A DNA stretch of 64,000 nucleotides from Thiobacillus sp. (GTDB lineage Bacteria > Pseudomonadota > Gammaproteobacteria > Burkholderiales > Thiobacillaceae), in the NCBI GenBank assembly GCA_030680405.1, contig JAUXVT010000024.1, positions 80,895-144,894 of the forward strand, read 5' to 3'. This document shows positions 54,662 through 64,000 of this stretch, piece after piece. The translations under genes were made by a program, and so were the position numbers. Positions within the stretch are counted from its first letter, which is position 1. Each line of letters starts with the position of its first letter. Below the pieces are notes generated by a model. The model was not told where the DNA came from. It searched no databases and saw only the letters and a program-made list of their open reading frames with translations.

Positions 54662-55677
54662 GCGGCCACCCGTTGCAGGAGTTGGATCTGGTCAGTAATG
54701 CGTTTCAGCACGTTATTGCGGACTTCATCACTGGCGGTTTCGATTGCGTGTTCGAACGCGAAGCGGTCGGCCGAGCCATGGCTTTTCACCACCACGCCTT
54801 TCAGCCCCAGCAGAGTGGCGCCGTTGTAGCGGCGTGGATCGAGCCGTCGCTTGAAGGCAGTCAACACCGGCAAAGCCATCAGACCCGCGATGCGGGTCAG
54901 CCAGTTGCGTTTGAACTCGGCACGCAGCGTGGTGGAAATCATCTTGGCCAGCCCTTCAGAGGCTTTCAGCGTGACATTGCCGACGAAGCCATCGCACACC
55001 ACCACATCGGTGGTGCCCTTGAAAATGTCGTCGCCTTCAACGTTGCCGTAGAAGTTCAGGTGGCTCTCGCGCAGCAGCTCGCCGGCGCGTTTTACCATTT
55101 CATTGCCCTTGATGGCTTCCTCGCCGATGTTCAGCAGGCCCACGCTCGGATTCGGCTTGTGCTCCACCGCCGACACCAGCATCGCGCCCATGATGCCGAA
55201 CTGCAGCAGGTTCTCGGCGGAGCAGTCGACGTTGGCACCCATGTCCAGCACCAGCGCGTGCCCCTTGATCGTCGGCATCACGGCGGCTATGGCGGGGCGG
55301 TCGATACCGGGAAGGGTTTTCAGCACGAAGCGCGCGGTCGCCATCAGGGCGCCGGTGTTGCCTGCCGACACGCAGGCATCGGCTTCGCCGGATTTTACGA
55401 GATCGATAGCCACACGCATGGAGGAATCTTTTTTGCCGCGCAGCGCCAATGCGGGCGCCTCGTCCATGGCCACCACCTGGCTGGCGTGACGCACGATGAG
55501 GCGTGGCCCGGGCTTGGCACGGCGCGCTTTGAGTTCAGCCGCGATGATGTCCTGCGGCCCGACCAGAATCACATTCAGATCAGGATGACGCACAAGACAA
55601 TTGATCGCCGCCGGGACCGTGACATGGGGGCCGTGATCGCCCCCCATGACATCAATGGCGACTGTGATATTTCTCAT
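54658..55677 (-). CDS. plsX: Phosphate acyltransferase PlsX
   Basis: 339 aa. Makes acyl phosphate from acyl-ACP for phospholipid synthesis. [11 protein letters not shown] near the N-terminus, [11 protein letters not shown] (about 103) and [14 protein letters not shown] (about 228) are family marks. ATG at 55677, 54 bases after rpmF; overlaps fabH. Confidence 0.96.
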   Translation of the reverse strand: MRNITVAIDVMGGDHGPHVTVPAAINCLVRHPDLNVILVGPQDIIAAELKARRAKPGPRLIVRHASQVVAMDEAPALALRGKKDSSMRVAIDLVKSGEADACVSAGNTGALMATARFVLKTLPGIDRPAIAAVMPTIKGHALVLDMGANVDCSAENLLQFGIMGAMLVSAVEHKPNPSVGLLNIGEEAIKGNEMVKRAGELLRESHLNFYGNVEGDDIFKGTTDVVVCDGFVGNVTLKASEGLAKMISTTLRAEFKRNWLTRIAGLMALPVLTAFKRRLDPRRYNGATLLGLKGVVVKSHGSADRFAFEHAIETASDEVRNNVLKRITDQIQLLQRVAA

Positions 55678-55731
55678 GCAGCCGGAATCGTTGGCTGAGT
55701 TGAACGCGCCAAACTGCGGCGCGCCAGGGAA

Positions 55732-55911
55732 TTATTCGCCTTTGGCCTTGGCGACTTTGCGGCCGCGATAAAAGCCGTTGGGGCTGATATGGTGGCGCAG
55801 ATGCACTTCACCCGTGGTCGGCTCGACGGCCAGCGGCGGGTTGGTCAGGAAATCGTGCGAGCGGTGCATGCCGCGCTTGGACGGGGATTTTTTGTTCTGC
55901 TGGACTGCCAT
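55732..55911 (-). CDS. rpmF: 50S ribosomal protein L32
   Basis: 59 aa: [20 protein letters not shown] and [14 protein letters not shown]. It lacks the zinc cysteine pair, which makes it the C-minus form seen in most betaproteobacteria. ATG at 55911 with GGAG upstream. yceD-rpmF-plsX is the conserved order. Confidence 0.97.
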   Translation of the reverse strand: MAVQQNKKSPSKRGMHRSHDFLTNPPLAVEPTTGEVHLRHHISPNGFYRGRKVAKAKGE

Positions 55912-55960
55912 TTCTTGCTCCTTAAATTCCGTTGCACCCAACCGGGTGCATTAAAAATCA

Positions 55961-56404
55961 CTACGCCCCAAGGACGGGGCATTCACCTTCTGCGTGCATC
56001 GTCGCCAGCGGCAGGCTCAACAACACTTCATCCTCAACCAGATCGACAAGATTCAAGGTCTCACCGGCCTGGATTGCATCACTGTCAGGCAACGCATCCA
56101 GTCGTTCCATCTCTGCTTCGTTGCGCGCCAGATACAGCGTGCGTTCGACTTCAACCCCATACGGCATGCTGCCCAGACAACGCTGACAGGTCAGTCCCAC
56201 CTCGCCGCTGACCGTCAACTGCAGAGACAAGCTCCCCCGCTGATCCACTCGCCCAACAACTCGACAGAACAGCGTGCCTTGCGTAAATTCATGGGCAAGA
56301 CGCGGAAACGCAGCCACTTCTGACCGGGTTTCCCACGACTGCCCATCCCTGCAAAAGCGCCATGGATCGACCTCAATTGGCTGAAGCATGGCGGATTCAA
56401 GCAT
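55961..56404 (-). CDS. yceD: DUF177 protein (YceD, 23S rRNA accumulation factor)
   Basis: 147 aa. LTCQRCLGSMPYGVE (about 73) carries a CxxC pair, with LVEDEVLLSLPLATMH (about 120) and a final CPVLGA, as in YceD. Needed for normal 23S rRNA levels in E. coli. Two ATGs are open (56404 and 56389); I list the longer. First gene of the long fatty-acid operon; divergent from pycA. Confidence 0.92.
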   Translation of the reverse strand: MLESAMLQPIEVDPWRFCRDGQSWETRSEVAAFPRLAHEFTQGTLFCRVVGRVDQRGSLSLQLTVSGEVGLTCQRCLGSMPYGVEVERTLYLARNEAEMERLDALPDSDAIQAGETLNLVDLVEDEVLLSLPLATMHAEGECPVLGA

Positions 56405-56495
56405 GACGCACCCGGTTAAACATTAGCCAGCAATGATATGATTTCGCGTTCTTTTTGTCAAAGAAACCCCAGCCTTCCCAACGTCAGGCGAGCCC

Positions 56496-57914
56496 ATGCT
56501 TAAGAAAATACTGGTCGCCAACCGGGGCGAGATTGCTGTCCGCATCGTGCGCGCCTGCGCCGAACTGGGCATCAAGTCGGTGGCCATCTACACCGACGCC
56601 GACCGCCACGCACTCCACGTGAAAAAAGCCGACGAGGCCTACCACATCGGCAAGGACCCCATCCTCGGCTATCTGAACGCGCACACGTTGGTCAACCTAG
56701 CGGCCGCTTCGGGCTGCGATGCGCTGCATCCGGGCTACGGCTTCCTCTCCGAGAATCCCGATCTGGCCACCATTTGCGCGCGCCGCGGCATCCGCTTCAT
56801 CGGCCCCTCTCCCGAGGTGATCCGCCGCATGGGCGACAAGATCCAGGCGCGCAATGCCATGATTGCCGCCGGCATTCCGGTGATACCCGGCTCCGACCAC
56901 AACCTGGAAAACGTCGAGGAAGCGCGCGCGCTGGCAAACAAGATCGGCTATCCGGTGATGCTCAAGGCCACCAATGGCGGCGGCGGGCGCGGCATCCGCC
57001 GTTGCGACAGCGAACAAGATCTGCTGAAAAACTATGACCGCGTGGTCTCGGAGGCCAGCAAGGCCTTTGGCAAGCCCGAGGTTTTCGTCGAAAAATGCGT
57101 GGTCTATCCCAAGCACATCGAGGTTCAGATTCTGGGCGACACGCAGGGCAATATCATCCACCTGTTCGAGCGCGACTGCTCGATTCAGCGGCGCAACCAG
57201 AAGCTGATCGAAATCGCGCCCTCGCCCCAACTCACCGAGGCGCAGCGGCAATACATCGGCAAGCTGGCAGTGCGTGCCGCCAAGGCGGTAGGCTATGTCA
57301 ACGCCGGCACGGTGGAATTCCTGCTCGACGCCGACAACCAGTTTTTTTTCATGGAGATGAACACCCGGCTGCAGGTCGAACACCCCATCACCGAGGCCAT
57401 CACCGGCGTCGACATCGTGCAGGAGCAGATCCGTATTGCATCCGGCCTACCGCTGCAATACCGGCAGGACGAGATCAAGTACCGCGGCTTTGCCATCGAA
57501 TTCCGCATCAACGCCGAAGACCCGAAAAACGAGTTCCTGCCAAGCCTCGGCCGCATCACGCGCTACTATTCGCCAGGCGGCCCCGGCGTACGCGTGGACG
57601 CGGCGATTTACACCGACTACGTGATTCCGCCCTACTTCGATTCGATGTGCGCCAAGCTCACGGTATGGAATCTGAACTGGGAAGCGACCATCGAACGCGG
57701 CCGCCGCGCGCTCGCCGACATGCTGGTGTATGGCGTGAAGACGACGATTCCCTATTATCAGGAAATCCTCAAAAATCCCGAGTTCCGCAGCGGGCGCTTC
57801 AACACCAGCTTTGTGGACGAACACCCGGAACTCACCCAATACACCGAAAAGAAACCGCCGGAAGTGATGGCGGCCGCCATCGCGGCCGCCATCGCCGCGC
57901 ACCAGGGACTGTAA
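56496..57914 (+). CDS. pycA: Pyruvate carboxylase subunit A (biotin carboxylase)
   Basis: 472 aa ATP-grasp biotin carboxylase: ILVANRGEIAVRIVRACAELG (5-25), GGGGRGIRRCDSE (about 163), FMEMNTRLQVEHPITEAITGVDIV (about 287). A C-terminal tail of about 20 Ala-rich residues distinguishes it from AccC. Paired with the next gene (three bases apart) as the two-subunit pyruvate carboxylase. Confidence 0.92.
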   Translation: MLKKILVANRGEIAVRIVRACAELGIKSVAIYTDADRHALHVKKADEAYHIGKDPILGYLNAHTLVNLAAASGCDALHPGYGFLSENPDLATICARRGIRFIGPSPEVIRRMGDKIQARNAMIAAGIPVIPGSDHNLENVEEARALANKIGYPVMLKATNGGGGRGIRRCDSEQDLLKNYDRVVSEASKAFGKPEVFVEKCVVYPKHIEVQILGDTQGNIIHLFERDCSIQRRNQKLIEIAPSPQLTEAQRQYIGKLAVRAAKAVGYVNAGTVEFLLDADNQFFFMEMNTRLQVEHPITEAITGVDIVQEQIRIASGLPLQYRQDEIKYRGFAIEFRINAEDPKNEFLPSLGRITRYYSPGGPGVRVDAAIYTDYVIPPYFDSMCAKLTVWNLNWEATIERGRRALADMLVYGVKTTIPYYQEILKNPEFRSGRFNTSFVDEHPELTQYTEKKPPEVMAAAIAAAIAAHQGL

Positions 57915-57917
57915 TTT

Positions 57918-59762
57918 ATGGCCAAAGTACACATCACCGATCTCGTCCTGCGCGATGGTCACCAGTCGCTCATCGCCACCCGCATGCAGACCGCCGACAT
58001 GCTGCCGATCTGCGGCAAGCTCGACCAGATCGGTTTCTGGTCGCTGGAAGCCTGGGGCGGCGCGACCTTCGACGCCTGCGTGCGTTTCCTGCGCGAAGAC
58101 CCGTGGGAACGCCTGCGCAAACTGCGCCGTGCACTCCCCAACACGCGCATCCAGATGCTGCTGCGCGGGCAGAACCTGCTGGGCTACCGCAACTATTCCG
58201 ACGACGTGGTGCGCGCCTTCGTGCAGAAATCCGCCGACAACGGCGTCGATGTGTTCCGCGTGTTCGACGCAATGAACGACCTGCGCAACCTGCGCGTGTC
58301 GATCGAAGCAGTCAAAGCCGCCGGCAAGCACGCCGAGGGCACGGTCAGCTACACCACCAGCCCGGTGCACAACATCCCGCACTTCGTCGAACTCGCCCGC
58401 GGCCTGGCGGAAATGGGCTGCGACACCATCGCCATCAAGGACATGGCGGGCCTGCTCACGCCCTACACCGCATTCGAGCTGGTGCGTGCAATCCGCGCAG
58501 CCACCAACCTGCCCATCCATACCCACAGCCATGCAACATCGGGCCTGGCGCACATGACGCACCTGAAGGCGGTGGAAGCGGGCGCGACCATCATCGACAC
58601 CTGCGTCGGCGCGTTTGCTGAAGGCGCCAGCCATCCCACCACGCAGAGCATGGTCGCCGCGCTCGCCGGCACCGAATACGACACCGGGCTATCGCTGCCG
58701 CTGATCGAGGAAATCTCGGCCTACTTCAAGGAGGTGCGCAAGAAATACTGGCAGTACGAGTCGGCCTTCACCGGCACCGACACCCGCGTGCTGATCAACC
58801 AGGTGCCGGGCGGGATGATTTCCAACCTCGCCAATCAACTGAAAGAGCAAGGCGCGCTCGACAGCATGGACGCCGTGCTCGAGGAAATCCCGCGGGTGCG
58901 TGAAGACCTCGGCTTCCCGCCGCTGGTGACGCCCACCTCGCAGATCGTCGGCACCCAGGCCGCACTGAACGTGCTCACCGGCGCACGCTACAAATCGGTC
59001 ACCAACGAAGTGAAGCTCTACCTGCAGGGGCGCTATGGCAAGGCACCGGGGCATATCAACGAGGAGGTGCGCAAGATGGCCATCGGCGATCTCGACGTCA
59101 CCACCTGCCGTCCGGCCGACCTGCTGGGCGACGAGCTCGACAAGCTGCGCGTCGAAATCGAGGGGCTGGCCAAATCCGACGAGGACGTGCTGACCTACGC
59201 CATGTTCCCCGAGATCGGCAAGACCTGGCTGCAGGAACGCGCGGCCGGCAGCCTCAAACCCGAACCGCTGTTGCCGCCAGGCGTCTCGCAGCAGGACAGC
59301 GCGCCGCGCTATGCCGCCGACGAATTCAAGATCACGCTGCACGGCGAGACCTACCACATCAAGCTGTCGGGCAGTGGCCGCAGCGACGCCACCCAGCGGC
59401 CCTATTTCGTATCGGTCGACGGCGTCTCGGAAGAGGTGCTGGTCGAACCGCTGAACGAAGTCGCAGTGGCCGGCAATGACGGCGCACCACGCAAAACCGC
59501 CGCTGCGCCGAGCGCGTCCGGTCAGAAACCGCGTGCCACCCACCCCGGCCACGTCACCGCCGCCATGCCAGGCACCGTCGTCGACGTGCAGGTGAGCATC
59601 GGCCAGACTGTCAAGGCCGGCGACGGCGTGCTGGTGATCGAAGCGATGAAAATGGAGAACGAAGTGCAGGCGCCCATTGCCGGCGTCGTCATCAGCATCT
59701 TCGCGAAAAAAGGCGACGCGGTGACGCCTGACATGGCGCTGGTCGAGATCCAGCCCGAATGA
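57918..59762 (+). CDS. pycB: Pyruvate carboxylase subunit B (carboxyltransferase and biotin carrier)
   Basis: 614 aa: carboxyltransferase TIM barrel with LRDGHQSLIATRM (11-23), the metal-binding HTHSHATSG (about 196) and VFDAMNDLRN, a flexible Ala/Pro linker, and a C-terminal biotinyl domain with EAMKMEN (Lys578). It converts pyruvate to oxaloacetate, an anaplerotic step. An oxaloacetate decarboxylase alpha subunit has the same architecture, but no membrane beta/gamma subunits are adjacent and pycA precedes it. Its stop overlaps the yceF start (ATGA). Confidence 0.9.
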   Translation: MAKVHITDLVLRDGHQSLIATRMQTADMLPICGKLDQIGFWSLEAWGGATFDACVRFLREDPWERLRKLRRALPNTRIQMLLRGQNLLGYRNYSDDVVRAFVQKSADNGVDVFRVFDAMNDLRNLRVSIEAVKAAGKHAEGTVSYTTSPVHNIPHFVELARGLAEMGCDTIAIKDMAGLLTPYTAFELVRAIRAATNLPIHTHSHATSGLAHMTHLKAVEAGATIIDTCVGAFAEGASHPTTQSMVAALAGTEYDTGLSLPLIEEISAYFKEVRKKYWQYESAFTGTDTRVLINQVPGGMISNLANQLKEQGALDSMDAVLEEIPRVREDLGFPPLVTPTSQIVGTQAALNVLTGARYKSVTNEVKLYLQGRYGKAPGHINEEVRKMAIGDLDVTTCRPADLLGDELDKLRVEIEGLAKSDEDVLTYAMFPEIGKTWLQERAAGSLKPEPLLPPGVSQQDSAPRYAADEFKITLHGETYHIKLSGSGRSDATQRPYFVSVDGVSEEVLVEPLNEVAVAGNDGAPRKTAAAPSASGQKPRATHPGHVTAAMPGTVVDVQVSIGQTVKAGDGVLVIEAMKMENEVQAPIAGVVISIFAKKGDAVTPDMALVEIQPE

Positions 59763-60349
59763 AACTGGTGCTTGCCTCCATCTCGCGCTATCGGCGCGAG
59801 CTGCTGTCGCGGCTGCATCTGCCGTTTGAAATCCTCTCGCCCGATGTCGACGAAACCCCGCTGCCGGACGAGACGCCTTCAGCCACCGCCCTGCGCCTGT
59901 CAGTGTTGAAAGCCCAGGCCGCTGCAGCGACCCATCCCGACGCGCTGATCATCGGCTCCGACCAGGTACTGATGCTCGATTCAGAGCAGCTTGGCAAACC
60001 CGGCAATTTCGACAATGCCTTCGCGCAGCTGAAGAAAATGCAGGGCCGCGCCATGGTGTTCCACACCGCGCTGACGCTCTTGAACAGCCGCACCGGCCAC
60101 ACCCAGACGCGCGAGGTGCCGACCGTGGTGCACATCCGCCCGCTCAGCGACGCGCAGATCACCGCCTATCTCGAAAAGGAAACGCCCTACGACTGCGCCG
60201 GCGCGGCCAAGAGCGAATCGCTCGGCATCGCCCTGATGGAACGGATGGACAGCCCCGATCCCACTGCGCTGATTGGCCTGCCGCTGATGGCGCTGACCGA
60301 GATGCTGATGAACGAAGGCATCGACGTGCTGACATGGCACGCGGTGTAA
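59759..60349 (+). CDS. yceF: Maf-like nucleotide pyrophosphatase (YceF type)
   Basis: 196 aa. LVLASISRYRRELLSRL (3-19), SDQVLMLDSEQLGKPGN (about 67) and the YDCAGAAKSE motif (about 143) place it in the YceF branch that hydrolyses m7GTP. Closely linked to the yceD-rpmF end of the fatty-acid operon across the pyc genes. Confidence 0.93.
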   Translation: MKLVLASISRYRRELLSRLHLPFEILSPDVDETPLPDETPSATALRLSVLKAQAAAATHPDALIIGSDQVLMLDSEQLGKPGNFDNAFAQLKKMQGRAMVFHTALTLLNSRTGHTQTREVPTVVHIRPLSDAQITAYLEKETPYDCAGAAKSESLGIALMERMDSPDPTALIGLPLMALTEMLMNEGIDVLTWHAV

Positions 60350-60355
60350 TTTAAC

Positions 60356-61057
60356 GTGGCCACCCTCTACCTGATTCCGGTGCCGCTGGGGCCGGTCAGC
60401 CCGGACGCCTGCCTGCCGCCCGACACCCTCGCCGTCGCCCGCCGGCTCGACCATTTCGTCGTAGAACGCGCCAAAACGGCACGTGCGCATCTGAAAGCCA
60501 TGGGCCATCCGCAGCCGATCCAGGCGCTGCAACTCTCGGAACTCAACGAACACACCCCGGCCGCTGCCATCCCGACGCTATTGGCGCCGCTCAAGGCCGG
60601 GCACGATGTCGGCCTGCTGTCCGAAGCCGGCTGCCCCGCCGTGGCCGACCCCGGCGCGGCGCTGGTCATGGCCGCGCATCGCGAAGGCATTCCCGTCGTC
60701 CCGCTGATCGGCCCGTCGTCGATTCTGCTGGCGCTGATGGCCTCGGGTCTGGGCGGCCAGCGCTTCGCTTTCCACGGCTACCTGCCCGCCAAGGAACCCG
60801 AGCGCAGCCAGAAAATTCGTGAACTGGAAAAAACCGCGCGCCGCGATCGCGCCACCCAGTTGTTCATCGAAACCCCCTACCGCAGCGCGGCCCTGCTGGA
60901 CGCGCTGGCCACCACCCTGTCGCCCGACATGTTCATCAGCGTCGGCGCGGATCTCAGCCTGCCCGGCCAGCTGATTCAAACCCGCAGCGCAAAAAACTGG
61001 CACGGGCAAGCCGAGACGGTCAAGGACCGGCTGGTGGTGTTCGGGGTCGGAATTTAA
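60356..61057 (+). CDS. RsmI-like SAM-dependent methyltransferase (tetrapyrrole methylase fold)
   Basis: 233 aa. TLYLIPVPLG at the N-terminus, GLLSEAGCPAVADPGA (about 86) and LIGPSSILLALMASG (about 116) match the RsmI group, but the protein is shorter than RsmI (about 280), lacking the C-terminal domain. A paralogue rather than the main 16S rRNA 2'-O-methyltransferase is likely. GTG start at 60356, just six bases after yceF. Confidence 0.85.
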   Translation: MATLYLIPVPLGPVSPDACLPPDTLAVARRLDHFVVERAKTARAHLKAMGHPQPIQALQLSELNEHTPAAAIPTLLAPLKAGHDVGLLSEAGCPAVADPGAALVMAAHREGIPVVPLIGPSSILLALMASGLGGQRFAFHGYLPAKEPERSQKIRELEKTARRDRATQLFIETPYRSAALLDALATTLSPDMFISVGADLSLPGQLIQTRSAKNWHGQAETVKDRLVVFGVGI

Positions 61058-61102
61058 GCCACCGAACCGCAATCACCGCTTGCACCGGGCGGTCTCACCC
61101 AA

Positions 61103-62551
61103 TCAGGAATCGGTGGAGACTTCCAGAATGCGCACCTTGACGCTTTTCCCCTTCAGCTTGCCCGCGGCCAGCCTGCGCTGAACTTCGTGCGCGATGCGCC
61201 GCTCCACCGCGACATAGGTGGTGGACTCGGTGACGGTGATCTTGCCCACCTGCGCGCTGGTGAAACCCGCCTCGCCGGTGAGCGCACCCAATACGTCGCC
61301 GGGACGGATCTTCTCTTTGCGGCCGCCGAGAATCTGCAAGGTCGCCATCGGCGGCGGCAGCGGTTCTTCGCTGGTTGGGTGCAGATCGCTGAGGGGATGC
61401 CATTCAACCTCCGTGCCCAGTTCCTTGACGATATTGGCGACGCGTCGCATCTGGCTGGGGCTGGCCAGGCTCAGCGCCCAGCCGTCCTGGTCGGCGCGCC
61501 CCGTGCGGCCGATGCGGTGGATATAGACCTCGGGGTCGGGCGTGACATCGACGTTGATGACCGCTTCGAGCTGGGCGATATCCAGGCCGCGCGCGGCCAC
61601 ATCAGTCGCCACCAGCACCGAACAACTGCGGTTGGCAAACTGAATCAGCACCTGGTCGCGTTCGCGCTGCTCCAGTTCGCCGTGCAAGGCCAGCGCGTGG
61701 AAGCCCTGGGCGCGCAAGACCTGCAGCAAGTCGCGGCATTGCTGGCGGGTGTTGCAGAAGGCCAGCGTGCTGACCGGGCGGTAGTGATCGAGCAGCAGCG
61801 CTACCGCCTGCAAGCGTTCCTCGTTGCTCACTTCATAGAAACGCTGGCGAATCTTGTCGTTCTCGTGCCGCTCCAGCAGTTTCACCTCGTGCGGCTGCCG
61901 CATGAAGCGCCGGCTCAGTTCCGCGATGACCTCGGGATAGGTGGCTGAAAACAGCAGCGTCTGGCGGTTGCCGGGGCACTGCCTGGCGATGGCGGCGATG
62001 TCGTCATAAAAACCCATATCCAGCATACGGTCGGCTTCGTCGAGCACCAGCGTATTGAGCGCCTCCAGGTTCAGGCTGCCGCGTTGCAAGTGATCCAAAA
62101 TGCGGCCCGGCGTGCCGACGACGATGTGGGCACCATGCTCCAGGCTGGCCATTTGCGGGCGCATAGTAGAGCCGCCGACCAGGGCAAGAATCTTGATGTT
62201 GTCCTCGCTGCGCGCCAGCCGGCGAATCTCCTGCGTCACCTGGTCGGCCAGCTCGCGCGTCGGGCAGAGCACCAGCGCCTGCACGGCGAAGCGACGCACG
62301 TTCAGCCTGGCCAGCAGGGCCAGGGCAAATGCCGCCGTCTTGCCGCTGCCGGTCTTGGCCTGCGCAATCAGATCATGGCCGGCCAGCGCAATCGGCAGAC
62401 TGGCCGCCTGGATCGGCGTCATGTTCAGGTAGCCGAGCTGCCGCAGATTGGACAGCACGGCGGGCGCCAGGGGCAGTCCGTCGAAGGGCGCGCCGGCCGA
62501 AGGGGGGGCGGCGGACGGGGAATCGGGCGTGGGGAGCGGTTGTTCGGTCAT
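61103..62551 (-). CDS. dbpA: ATP-dependent RNA helicase DbpA
   Basis: 482 aa DEAD-box helicase: Q motif LGYLNMTPIQAASLP (38-52), AKTGSGKT (64-71), PTRELADQ (97-104), DEAD (about 171), SAT (about 202), the HRIGRTGR motif (about 345) and a C-terminal DbpA RNA-binding domain (about 405-480, LQILGGRKEKIRPGDVLGALTGEAG) that recognises 23S helix 92. Ribosome assembly factor. Gene is convergent with the RsmI-like gene. Confidence 0.95.
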   Translation of the reverse strand: MTEQPLPTPDSPSAAPPSAGAPFDGLPLAPAVLSNLRQLGYLNMTPIQAASLPIALAGHDLIAQAKTGSGKTAAFALALLARLNVRRFAVQALVLCPTRELADQVTQEIRRLARSEDNIKILALVGGSTMRPQMASLEHGAHIVVGTPGRILDHLQRGSLNLEALNTLVLDEADRMLDMGFYDDIAAIARQCPGNRQTLLFSATYPEVIAELSRRFMRQPHEVKLLERHENDKIRQRFYEVSNEERLQAVALLLDHYRPVSTLAFCNTRQQCRDLLQVLRAQGFHALALHGELEQRERDQVLIQFANRSCSVLVATDVAARGLDIAQLEAVINVDVTPDPEVYIHRIGRTGRADQDGWALSLASPSQMRRVANIVKELGTEVEWHPLSDLHPTSEEPLPPPMATLQILGGRKEKIRPGDVLGALTGEAGFTSAQVGKITVTESTTYVAVERRIAHEVQRRLAAGKLKGKSVKVRILEVSTDS

Positions 62552-62627
62552 GCCGGATTATAAGGGACGCACCGAGCGTGCTTCGGCAAGGCACCGAAAC
62601 AGGGCGCGGGCTGGCTGACGATGCGTA

Positions 62628-63476
62628 CTACCCCGCTTCCAGCAGCCGCAGCCGCCGCGCCGCCTCTTCGGCGCGGGCGTCGTCGATTTCCCGGATGACG
62701 CCGTCCAGGTCCACCGGCTTCGTGCTGTGCGCAAAACGGCCGGTCAGCGGCACCTCCGGATGCAACGCGCCGTGTTCGTATAACGCCCAGATTTCCTTGC
62801 CGTACTCGGCCTTCAGCAGTTCCGGCGCAAAGCGCCCGAAATAGCCGGTCAGATTGGCGACATCGCGCTCCAGCATGTCGCGGGCGTGATTGTTGCCGGC
62901 GGCATCCACCGCCTGCGGCAGATCGATGATCACCGGGCCGTCGCTGCCGAGCAGGATGTTGAATTCCGACAAATCGCCGTGAATCACCCCGGCGCACAGC
63001 ATCAGCACGACTTGCCTGAGCAGCATCCGGAAATGCACCCGCGCCTGCTCCGGCGTGAAATCCACATCATTCAGACGCGGAGCCGCATTGCCGTCCTCGT
63101 CGCAGACCAGTTCCATCAGCAATACGCCGGTATGGAAGTTATATGGCGCCGGCACACGCACGCCAGCGGCGGCAAGGCGATACAAGGCGTCGACTTCGGC
63201 GTTTTGCCAGGCTGCTTCCTGGGCTTCCCGCCCATAGCGCGTGCCTTTCGCCATGGCGCGCGCTTGGCGACTGTTCTTCACCTTGCGGTTTTCCGTGTAA
63301 TCGACGCTCTGGCGGAAGCTGCGCTTGTTGGCTTCCTTGTAGACCTTGGCGCAGCGGATGTCGTCGCCGCACACGACGACGAAGACCATGGCTTCCTTGC
63401 CGCTCATCAGCTGGCGCACGACGCCGTCGATCAGGCCGTCTTCGAGCAGGGGTTCGAGTCGCTTGGGGATTTTCAT
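62628..63476 (-). CDS. RIO-type serine kinase
   Basis: 282 aa RIO1-type kinase fold: GKEAMVFVVVCGDDIRCAKVYKE (about 26-48) for the nucleotide lysine, catalytic loop HGDLSEFNIL (about 167) with Asp and Asn, and metal-binding IDLPQAV (about 184). Bacterial RIO kinases have no settled role. ATG at 63476. A separate transcription unit between dbpA and the GNAT gene. Confidence 0.93.
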   Translation of the reverse strand: MKIPKRLEPLLEDGLIDGVVRQLMSGKEAMVFVVVCGDDIRCAKVYKEANKRSFRQSVDYTENRKVKNSRQARAMAKGTRYGREAQEAAWQNAEVDALYRLAAAGVRVPAPYNFHTGVLLMELVCDEDGNAAPRLNDVDFTPEQARVHFRMLLRQVVLMLCAGVIHGDLSEFNILLGSDGPVIIDLPQAVDAAGNNHARDMLERDVANLTGYFGRFAPELLKAEYGKEIWALYEHGALHPEVPLTGRFAHSTKPVDLDGVIREIDDARAEEAARRLRLLEAG

Positions 63477-63563
63477 TGAGATGGGGCGGTATATCCGCTG
63501 GGTTTGCTTTGGAGAGCCTGCTTGATTGCGGGATGGGGTTTACTCTGAATACAGATCGCAATC

Positions 63564-63971
63564 TCAGACTCGGTGAAGCCGCATCAGTTGTATACCGCCC
63601 AGATTATTTGTGAATTGGTGTCGAGCATAAAAGTCATGCATCTCTGGCAAGCAATAGAGTTCAAAATGTTTAACGGCCTGAAGCCTGGTGTGCGAGGTGA
63701 TGAGTGTGATGAGTTTGTCACCCAGCCCGGTTTTTCTGTGATCTTTTCGCACGATTAGATCAAAGATCAATGCCTTGAAGGTGTAATCGGTGAGGACACG
63801 AGCAAAGCCAATCAGCTCATCGTTCGCATTTATGAGGCCGATGCATAGTTGTGATCCATCGACACAGGCTTGTGTTTCCTCGAGTGTTCGATCCTTTGTC
63901 CACCATTCTTGGCGATACAGCGAGTGGAGCTGGGCGACTTGATCCGGGTTGAGTGTGTCGATCACATTCAT
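63564..63971 (-). CDS. GNAT family N-acetyltransferase
   Basis: 135 aa, single GNAT domain: the acetyl-CoA motif A is DLIVRKDHRKTGLGDKLITLI (about 70-90) and a C-terminal FELYCLPEMHDFYARHQF follows. Substrate unknown. Its sequence is less GC-rich than its neighbours. ATG at 63971, 29 bases from the window edge. Confidence 0.88.
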   Translation of the reverse strand: MNVIDTLNPDQVAQLHSLYRQEWWTKDRTLEETQACVDGSQLCIGLINANDELIGFARVLTDYTFKALIFDLIVRKDHRKTGLGDKLITLITSHTRLQAVKHFELYCLPEMHDFYARHQFTNNLGGIQLMRLHRV

Positions 63972-64000
63972 GCATCACCTCACGTGGATAGTTAACTCCG

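Noticed and set aside
56496..57914. AccC (acetyl-CoA carboxylase biotin carboxylase)
   Set aside because: It is adjacent to a carboxyltransferase/biotin carrier subunit of pyruvate carboxylase rather than to accB.
57918..59762. Sodium-pumping oxaloacetate decarboxylase alpha subunit
   Set aside because: No beta or gamma membrane subunit genes are adjacent, and pycA is directly upstream.

Overview
The window looks like the chromosome of a GC-rich betaproteobacterium, probably a Thiobacillus-like sulfur- or ammonia-oxidising autotroph. The betaproteobacterial placement rests on gene orders: exbB-exbD-lpxK-ycaR-kdsB-adk, tsaE-amiC-mutL with divergent queG, grpE-dnaK-dnaJ, and yceD-rpmF-plsX-fabHDG-acpP-fabF-pabBC-mltG-tmk-holB-pilZ-tatD. 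The autotroph suggestion is inference: a proton-pumping pyrophosphatase lies beside a pyrophosphate-dependent phosphofructokinase, a class I aldolase is present, and one small protein resembles a half-length sulfur oxygenase reductase. No plasmid, phage, integrase, transposase, rRNA or CRISPR signal was seen.

Layout. 1-1.8 kb: partial rarA and lolA. 1.9-5.7 kb: pyrophosphate module (pfp, a 70-aa protein, hppA). 5.7-11 kb: envelope operon exbB-exbD-lpxK, an inserted GGDEF gene, then ycaR-kdsB-adk and a hypothetical. 11.3-13.6 kb: xseA and miaA convergent. 13.8-16.6 kb: accessory block between miaA and mutL (class I aldolase, PagL-like deacylase, SOR-like protein, HTH-less S24 protein). 16.7-23.9 kb: mutL, hemerythrin, amiC, tsaE, queG, CDF transporter, murI, arfB. 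23.9-25.7 kb: two unassigned genes, the second clearly lower in GC. 25.8-34.8 kb: trpS, site-2 protease, Sua5/YciO protein, PHP phosphoesterase, yciB, YciI, bolA, ppiC, an atypical hfq, and a lipid/glycan membrane cluster ending at tRNA-Ser(GGA). 35-38.8 kb: heat-shock genes with a probable sigma-32 promoter. 39-44 kb: secreted GlcG/HbpS-like protein, tcdA, and a coupled PhnD-like binding protein plus GGDEF/EAL enzyme, then a decayed DUF3034 gene. 44.5-56.4 kb: one long minus-strand fatty-acid/PABA/DNA-replication operon. 56.5-61 kb: two-subunit pyruvate carboxylase, yceF and an RsmI-like methylase. 61-64 kb: dbpA, a RIO kinase and a GNAT acetyltransferase.

The most interesting spot is 15.7-16.2 kb. 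There a 150-aa protein carries the spacing of the sulfur oxygenase reductase iron site (His94, His98, Glu120, with Cys38) in a single-domain length, behind a promoter whose -35/spacer region is an almost perfect IscR type 1-like operator. Other notable points are a probable second Hfq, a periplasmic binding protein translationally coupled to a c-di-GMP enzyme, heptanucleotide repeat arrays (one inside the mutL reading frame), a palindrome ATGCAT that serves as codons 1-2 of two divergent genes, and an orphan low-GC gene of no known family.
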